Positions 5,956 to 8,765 of a DNA stretch of 8,765 bases are shown one piece after another. A program made the translations under genes and the position numbers. Source of the DNA: Hyphomicrobiales bacterium (lineage in GTDB: Bacteria > Pseudomonadota > Alphaproteobacteria > Rhizobiales > Xanthobacteraceae); NCBI GenBank assembly GCA_023266695.1, contig JAHFPO010000101.1:1-8765 (forward strand), written 5' to 3'. The stretch's first letter is position 1; each line of letters begins with the position of its first letter. A model generated the notes under the pieces. It saw nothing but the letters and a program-made list of their open reading frames with translations, was not told the origin of the DNA and made no database searches.

Positions 5956-7107
5956 TTATGCCGCGAACAGATCGAGCTGATCGCCCGCACTGACAGGCGG
6001 ATGGAAATGCGCGGTGGTGAGCCGCAAGCGCCGCCGGTTGAGGCCGAGCCGCTTGCAGGCGAGCTCGAAGCGCCGGCCGATCGACCACGCATAGGGCCCG
6101 GTGCCGGTCTGCCTTTTGCCGAAGGTCGCGTCGTAATCCTTGCCGCCGTGGAGGTCGCGGACGAGCGAGATGACATGGCGGTATTTGTCGGGAAAATGCT
6201 CCTGCAGCCACTCGCGGAACAGATCCTTGATCTCGAGCGGCATGCGCAGCATCACATAGCCCGCCTCGATCGCGCCCGCCGCCGCGGCGGCGTCGAGAAC
6301 GCGCTCGATCTCCGAGTCATTGATCGCCGGGATGACCGGCGCGACCATGACCGCGGTTGGAACGCCGCTGTTCGCGAGCGAGCGGATCGCCTCTAGCCGG
6401 CGGGTGGGCGTCGAGGCGCGCGGCTCCATGGCGCGGGCGAGCCGGTGGTCGAGCGTAGTGATCGAGAGCGCCACCTTGGCCAGTCCCTTCGCGGCCATGT
6501 CGGAGAGAATGTCGAGGTCGCGTGTGATGAGCGCCGACTTGGTCACGATGCCGACCGGATGGCCGGCCTCGCGCAGCACTTCGAGGATACGCCGCGTCAC
6601 CCGCCACTTGCGCTCGATCGGCTGATAGGGATCGGTGTTGGTGCCGAGCGCGATCATGCGCGGCTTGTAGCCGGGGGCGGTGAGCTCCTTGGCGAGGAGT
6701 TCCGGCGCGTCGGGCTTGACGAACAGCTTGGTCTCGAAATCGAGGCCGGGCGAGAGCCCCTGATAGGCGTGGGTCGGCCGCGCGTAGCAATAGATGCAGC
6801 CGTGCTCGCAGCCGCGGTAGGGATTGATCGAGCGGTCGAAGCCGATGTCGGGCGAGTCGTTGCGGGTGATGATCTTGCGGGCGCGCTCCTCCTGCACGAA
6901 GGTCTTGAACGGGGGTAGCTCCTCGAGGCTCTGCCAGCCGTCGTCGAAGACGAGGCGCGCATGCGGCTCGAAGCGGCCGCTCCTATTGGAGACCGAGCCG
7001 CGCCCGCGGCGGCGCTCGCGCTCGACGCCGGCGTCGAGAACGCCGTCGTGGGCGGCGCTGGTTTCGGCCGGCACGTCCGGCCGCAGATCGTCGAATGCCC
7101 TGTCCAT
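5956..7107 (-). CDS. PA0069-family radical SAM protein (related to spore photoproduct lyase) with C-terminal clamp motif
   Basis: This 383-aa radical SAM enzyme belongs to the PA0069 family, related to spore photoproduct lyase. Its substrate is not established. The 4Fe-4S ligands C100, C104 and C107 form C-X3-C-X2-C in NPYRGCEHGCIYCYARPTH. The family's basic stretch RGRGSVSNRSGRFE is at 35-47. Barrel segments follow with MIALGTNTDPYQPIE, GIVTKSALITRDLDIL, VALSITTLD and MVAPVIPAINDSEIE. The C-terminus reads GDQLDLFAA. QLDLF (377-381) is the canonical beta sliding clamp binding pentapeptide QL(S/D)LF and is only two residues from the end, where it would be exposed. The ATG at 7105-7107 has AGGA about 8 nt upstream. 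An exact LexA-type site lies 24 bp before the start codon. Clamp motif and SOS site together suggest work on DNA, which is inference. Confidence 0.93.
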   Translation of the reverse strand: MDRAFDDLRPDVPAETSAAHDGVLDAGVERERRRGRGSVSNRSGRFEPHARLVFDDGWQSLEELPPFKTFVQEERARKIITRNDSPDIGFDRSINPYRGCEHGCIYCYARPTHAYQGLSPGLDFETKLFVKPDAPELLAKELTAPGYKPRMIALGTNTDPYQPIERKWRVTRRILEVLREAGHPVGIVTKSALITRDLDILSDMAAKGLAKVALSITTLDHRLARAMEPRASTPTRRLEAIRSLANSGVPTAVMVAPVIPAINDSEIERVLDAAAAAGAIEAGYVMLRMPLEIKDLFREWLQEHFPDKYRHVISLVRDLHGGKDYDATFGKRQTGTGPYAWSIGRRFELACKRLGLNRRRLRLTTAHFHPPVSAGDQLDLFAA

Positions 7108-7131
7108 CGCCTGATCCTAAATGAGCCCTCT

Positions 7132-7146
7132 GAACAAAACAAGAAC
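7132..7146 (-). promoter_or_regulatory. Candidate LexA (SOS) box in the radical SAM promoter, GAAC-N7-GAAC
   Basis: GAAC (7132-7135) and GAAC (7143-7146) with a 7-nt A-rich spacer match the alphaproteobacterial LexA core exactly. On the radical SAM strand it reads GTTC-TTGTTTT-GTTC, 24 bp before the ATG, where a bound repressor would block transcription. It also lies 75 bp upstream of the divergent glycosyltransferase start, so it could affect both. Position and T-rich spacer make it the stronger of the two such sites in the window. Confidence 0.65.
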
Positions 7147-7179
7147 AACTTTTTGTAGTTCTTGACCCCTATATGGGGT
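7140..7179. promoter_or_regulatory. Two adjacent inverted repeats in the divergent promoter region
   Basis: CAAGAACAAC (7140-7149) pairs with GTAGTTCTTG (7155-7164) at 9 of 10 positions across TTTTT. Its left arm contains the right half of the LexA-type site. Immediately next is ACCCC-TATAT-GGGGT (7165-7179), 5-bp arms around TATAT. A TTGACC at 7162-7167 resembles a -35 box for the plus-strand gene, but no good -10 follows at normal spacing. The region is clearly AT-rich and structured. Exact promoter positions cannot be called. Confidence 0.4.
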
Positions 7180-7221
7180 GTTTCCAAGACAAAACGATTA
7201 CAAGGGCTAGAGGGTTCCACC

Positions 7222-7815
7222 TTGATCTGCGTCATCATCCCCACCCTGAATTCGGAGCGCGTGCTGGTACCGACGCTCGCCGCGCTGGTGGCCGGGGTCG
7301 CGGCCGGGCTCGTGCGCGAGGTCATCATCGCCGACGGCGGTTCGCGCGACGCGACCGCCGGGATCGCCGATGAGGCCGGCTGCGTTTTTCTGCCGGCGCC
7401 GGCCGACGAAGGTGCCCGGCTCGCGGCCGCCGCCGCCGCGGCGCGCGGTGACTGGCTGCTCTTCCTCGATCCCGGCGCGGTGCTGGACGAGAGCTGGCCG
7501 CGCGAGGTCGCGGCCTTCATGGGGCATGCCGAACGCGCCCGGCCATCGACGGACCGCGCCGCCGTCTTCGGCCTCGGCATCGATGGGTTCGGTTTCGCCC
7601 CCCGATGGGCGGAAGCGGCGGCGTCCCTTCGGTTCGCTGTTTTTGGCATGCCGCGTCCGGATCAGGGACTGCTGATCGAAAAACGCTTCTACCGGTCGCT
7701 CGGCGGCCACCCGGCGGGCCCGCACCCGCGCCGGCGGCTGCTCGGGAAGATCGGCCGTCGCGGCATCATCGCGCTGCGCACGCGGATCATCATCCTGGCC
7801 GCGGATTCACATTAA
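7222..7815 (+). CDS. GT2-like (rSAM/selenodomain-associated type) glycosyltransferase-fold protein
   Basis: This 197-aa protein has the GT-A nucleotide-sugar binding fold of glycosyltransferase family 2: an N-terminal ICVIIPTLNSERVLVPTL, then VREVIIADGGSRDATAGIADEAG at residues 33-55, then WLLFLDPGAVLDESW near 77-91. The C-terminal block RPDQGLLIEKRFYRSLGG resembles the closing motif of short GT2 proteins. The expected metal-binding DxD is not intact: the position reads LDPG, so catalysis may differ or be lost. I chose the TTG at 7222-7224 because AGAGG lies about 7 nt upstream and homologues start just before the IPTLN motif. A longer reading from 7162 would run through the promoter. It is divergent from the radical SAM gene. 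Its stop overlaps that of the convergent HPF gene at TTAA (7812-7815). Donor and acceptor are unknown. Confidence 0.82.
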   Translation: MICVIIPTLNSERVLVPTLAALVAGVAAGLVREVIIADGGSRDATAGIADEAGCVFLPAPADEGARLAAAAAAARGDWLLFLDPGAVLDESWPREVAAFMGHAERARPSTDRAAVFGLGIDGFGFAPRWAEAAASLRFAVFGMPRPDQGLLIEKRFYRSLGGHPAGPHPRRRLLGKIGRRGIIALRTRIIILAADSH

Positions 7816-8414
7816 GCCTTCACGCGCACCTTGGCGGCGATCGGACCGGTATCGCCGGCATCCTCGACATAGAACAGCTCGTCGCCCTGCTTCAACGCGT
7901 CGAAGTCGCCGGCGAGAACGCTGTTGCGGTGGAAATACAGGAGCCCGCCCTCGTTCGTCACCAGAAATCCGAAGTCCCGGTCGGGATGCAGCTCGGCCAC
8001 CTGGCCGAGCAATTGGTTGCCCGAATCGTGGCGCGGGGTCTTGGTCTTGCGCGCGCGCTGCTCCTTGAGATCGCGCAGCCGCCGCTCGGCGATGCGGAAC
8101 GCCTCGTGGATGGCGTTTCGTATGTCGGGTGTCTGGAACTTCTGCCGCAGGTGCTCCGGCTCGTGGCTGACGACCAGATCCTTGCGGCCGGGAATGCCGA
8201 GCTCGATGCGCACCACCGGCGGGCTCTTGCCGGCGTTCTTCTTGACGCGCTTCTCCACCCGCACCCGGCATGAGTTGAGCCGCGAATAGATGCGCTCGAG
8301 ATCGGCCACCCGCGCGCGGATTTCCCGCTCCACCCAAGCGGAGCTGTCGATGTTGTGAAAGGCGATCTCGAGCGGTACCTGCATGTTACTGTCCGGGGCC
8401 ATTGGCGCGGCCAT
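7812..8414 (-). CDS. HPF/RaiA-family ribosome-associated protein fused to a cold-shock domain
   Basis: This 200-aa two-domain protein probably binds ribosomes or RNA under stress. Residues 11-125 match the HPF/RaiA hibernation-factor fold: MQVPLEIAFHNIDSSAWVE, IRARVADLERIYSRLNSCRVRVE, a VVRIELGIPGRKDLVVSHEP strand pair and AIHEAFRIAERRLRDLKEQRAR. Residues 135-197 are a cold-shock domain: LLGQVAELHPDRDFGFLVT, then GLLYFHRNSVL (RNP-like motifs), then LKQGDELFYVEDAGDTGPIAAKV. The start is ambiguous. The ATG at 8414 has GGAGG 9 nt upstream, while the ATG at 8384 gives the family's usual MQVPLEIAF start and sits 1 nt after the stop of a small upstream ORF. The longer form adds only 10 residues. 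The gene is downstream of moaB on the same strand. Domain assignments are confident; hibernation activity is inferred. Confidence 0.9.
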   Translation of the reverse strand: MAAPMAPDSNMQVPLEIAFHNIDSSAWVEREIRARVADLERIYSRLNSCRVRVEKRVKKNAGKSPPVVRIELGIPGRKDLVVSHEPEHLRQKFQTPDIRNAIHEAFRIAERRLRDLKEQRARKTKTPRHDSGNQLLGQVAELHPDRDFGFLVTNEGGLLYFHRNSVLAGDFDALKQGDELFYVEDAGDTGPIAAKVRVKA

Positions 8415-8496
8415 GCCGCGCCGCCTCCATGCAACGTCTCAGGCGATCGATGGTTTCCCAATTCATCGGGTCGCGCAACCCCGCGCCGGTCACCAT
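8386..8496 (-). CDS. Candidate 36-aa small ORF between moaB and the HPF-family gene
   Basis: An ATG at 8494-8496 opens a 36-codon frame beginning MVTGAGLRDPMNWETIDRLR and ending at TAA 8386-8388. Two features make it worth listing. It is in the same frame as moaB, starting three codons after the moaB TAG. Its TAA is separated by one base from the ATG at 8384 that gives the conserved HPF start, a geometry typical of translational coupling. The middle (NWETIDRLRRCMEAARHG) could form an amphipathic helix. Against it: no clear ribosome site, no recognised family, and GC-rich DNA that holds open frames easily. It could be a leader peptide, a real small protein or noise. Confidence 0.3.
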   Translation of the reverse strand: MVTGAGLRDPMNWETIDRLRRCMEAARHGRANGPGQ

Positions 8497-8498
8497 GG

Positions 8499-8515
8499 CG
8501 CACGCCTAGCGTGCG
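8499..8515 (-). repeat. 7-bp hairpin with the moaB stop codon as its loop
   Basis: CGCACGC (8499-8505) and GCGTGCG (8509-8515) are exact inverted repeats, and the three bases between them are the moaB TAG stop codon. There is no U-tract, so this is not an ordinary terminator. It could modulate termination or reinitiation into the following small ORF, or be chance in GC-rich sequence. Confidence 0.35.
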
Positions 8516-8765
8516 GCTCTCGCCTTCCCCCGCTTCAGGTGCTCGGAAAGCCGCGGCATGATCTCGACGAAATTGCACGGCCGGTGGCGGAGATCGAGCT
8601 GGTGCACGAGAATCTCGTCCCAGGCGTCGCGGCAGGCGCCGGGCGAGCCGGGGAGACAAAAGATATAGGTTGCGTTGGCGACACCGGCGGTGGCGCGGCT
8701 CTGGATCGTCGAGGAGCCGATCTTGCCGAATGAAATCTGATGGAAGGCGACCGAGAAACCGTCCA
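8506..8765 (-). CDS. moaB: Molybdenum cofactor biosynthesis protein MoaB, C-terminal part (5' end beyond window)
   Basis: The minus-strand frame entering from the right edge reads DGFSVAFHQISFGKIGSSTI, then QSRATAGVANATYIFCLPGS, then PGACRDAWDEILVHQLDLRH, and ends at TAG (8506-8508). The SRATAGV and LPGSPGACRDAW motifs are the MPT-binding signatures of the MoaB/Mog family, which act at the adenylylation step of molybdopterin cofactor synthesis in the cytoplasm. The longer C-terminal tail NFVEIMPRLSEHLKRGKARAAR is typical of MoaB from alphaproteobacteria. Only about 85 residues are in the window, so the N-terminal half, start and promoter are not visible. It is followed on the same strand by the small ORF and the HPF-family gene, which may be co-transcribed. 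No functional link between cofactor synthesis and the neighbours is evident. Confidence 0.9.
   Translation of the reverse strand, partial: DGFSVAFHQISFGKIGSSTIQSRATAGVANATYIFCLPGSPGACRDAWDEILVHQLDLRHRPCNFVEIMPRLSEHLKRGKARAAR

Noticed and set aside
7162..7221. TTG at 7162 or GTG at 7180 as glycosyltransferase start
   Set aside because: Both lie in the AT-rich promoter region without a ribosome site. TTG at 7222 has AGAGG at good spacing and gives the family-like N-terminus.
6654..7649. Minus-strand open frame of 331 codons across the divergent promoter
   Set aside because: It overlaps the radical SAM gene and the glycosyltransferase gene in other frames, has low-complexity Ser/Arg/Ala composition and crosses an AT-rich promoter region.

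Overview
The window is high-GC, gene-dense chromosomal DNA from an alphaproteobacterium. Three things suggest this: the cell-cycle GANTC methyltransferase CcrM, GAAC-N7-GAAC sites of the alphaproteobacterial LexA type, and the smc / DsbA-family / DUF721 / mutY cluster, an order I know from alphaproteobacteria. The assignment to class is fairly secure. The order (Hyphomicrobiales-like or Rhodospirillales-like) cannot be settled from this sequence alone. There is no tRNA, rRNA, CRISPR array, insertion sequence or prophage gene here. This is core genome, with accessory material limited to two palindromic repeat elements.

Layout. On the minus strand at the left are the 5' part of smc (1-1195, cut by the window edge), a Tat-type exported DsbA-family thioredoxin (1317-1958) and the DciA/DUF721 helicase-loading protein (2063-2560). 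Divergent from dciA, mutY runs on the plus strand (2615-3811) and carries a 75-bp palindromic element inserted in frame. Convergent with mutY, and overlapping its stop by 13 bp, is a small outer-membrane beta-barrel gene (3799-4494). It lies 29 bp downstream of ccrM (4524-5684). Upstream of ccrM is a 271-bp intergenic region with a LexA-type site, a CtrA-like site, a short tandem repeat and a 133-bp cloverleaf-shaped repeat. Next is a PA0069-type radical SAM gene (5956-7107, minus). Its promoter, with a second LexA-type site, is shared with a divergent GT2-like glycosyltransferase gene (7222-7815, plus). At the right, moaB (partial), a candidate 36-aa ORF and an HPF/RaiA plus cold-shock fusion gene run on the minus strand. 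The last of these meets the glycosyltransferase gene tail to tail at a shared TTAA.

How it fits together. Most genes serve chromosome maintenance: condensation (Smc), replicative helicase loading (DciA), oxidised-guanine repair (MutY) and cell-cycle methylation (CcrM). The most interesting signal is the radical SAM gene. Its product belongs to the family related to spore photoproduct lyase, its C-terminus carries the canonical beta-clamp binding pentapeptide QLDLF, and its promoter carries an exact GAAC-N7-GAAC site. Together these suggest an SOS-induced, replisome-associated radical SAM protein. The only other exact match to this site in the window is just upstream of ccrM, raising the possibility that DNA damage also influences adenine methylation. 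Both regulatory claims are inferences from motif matches.
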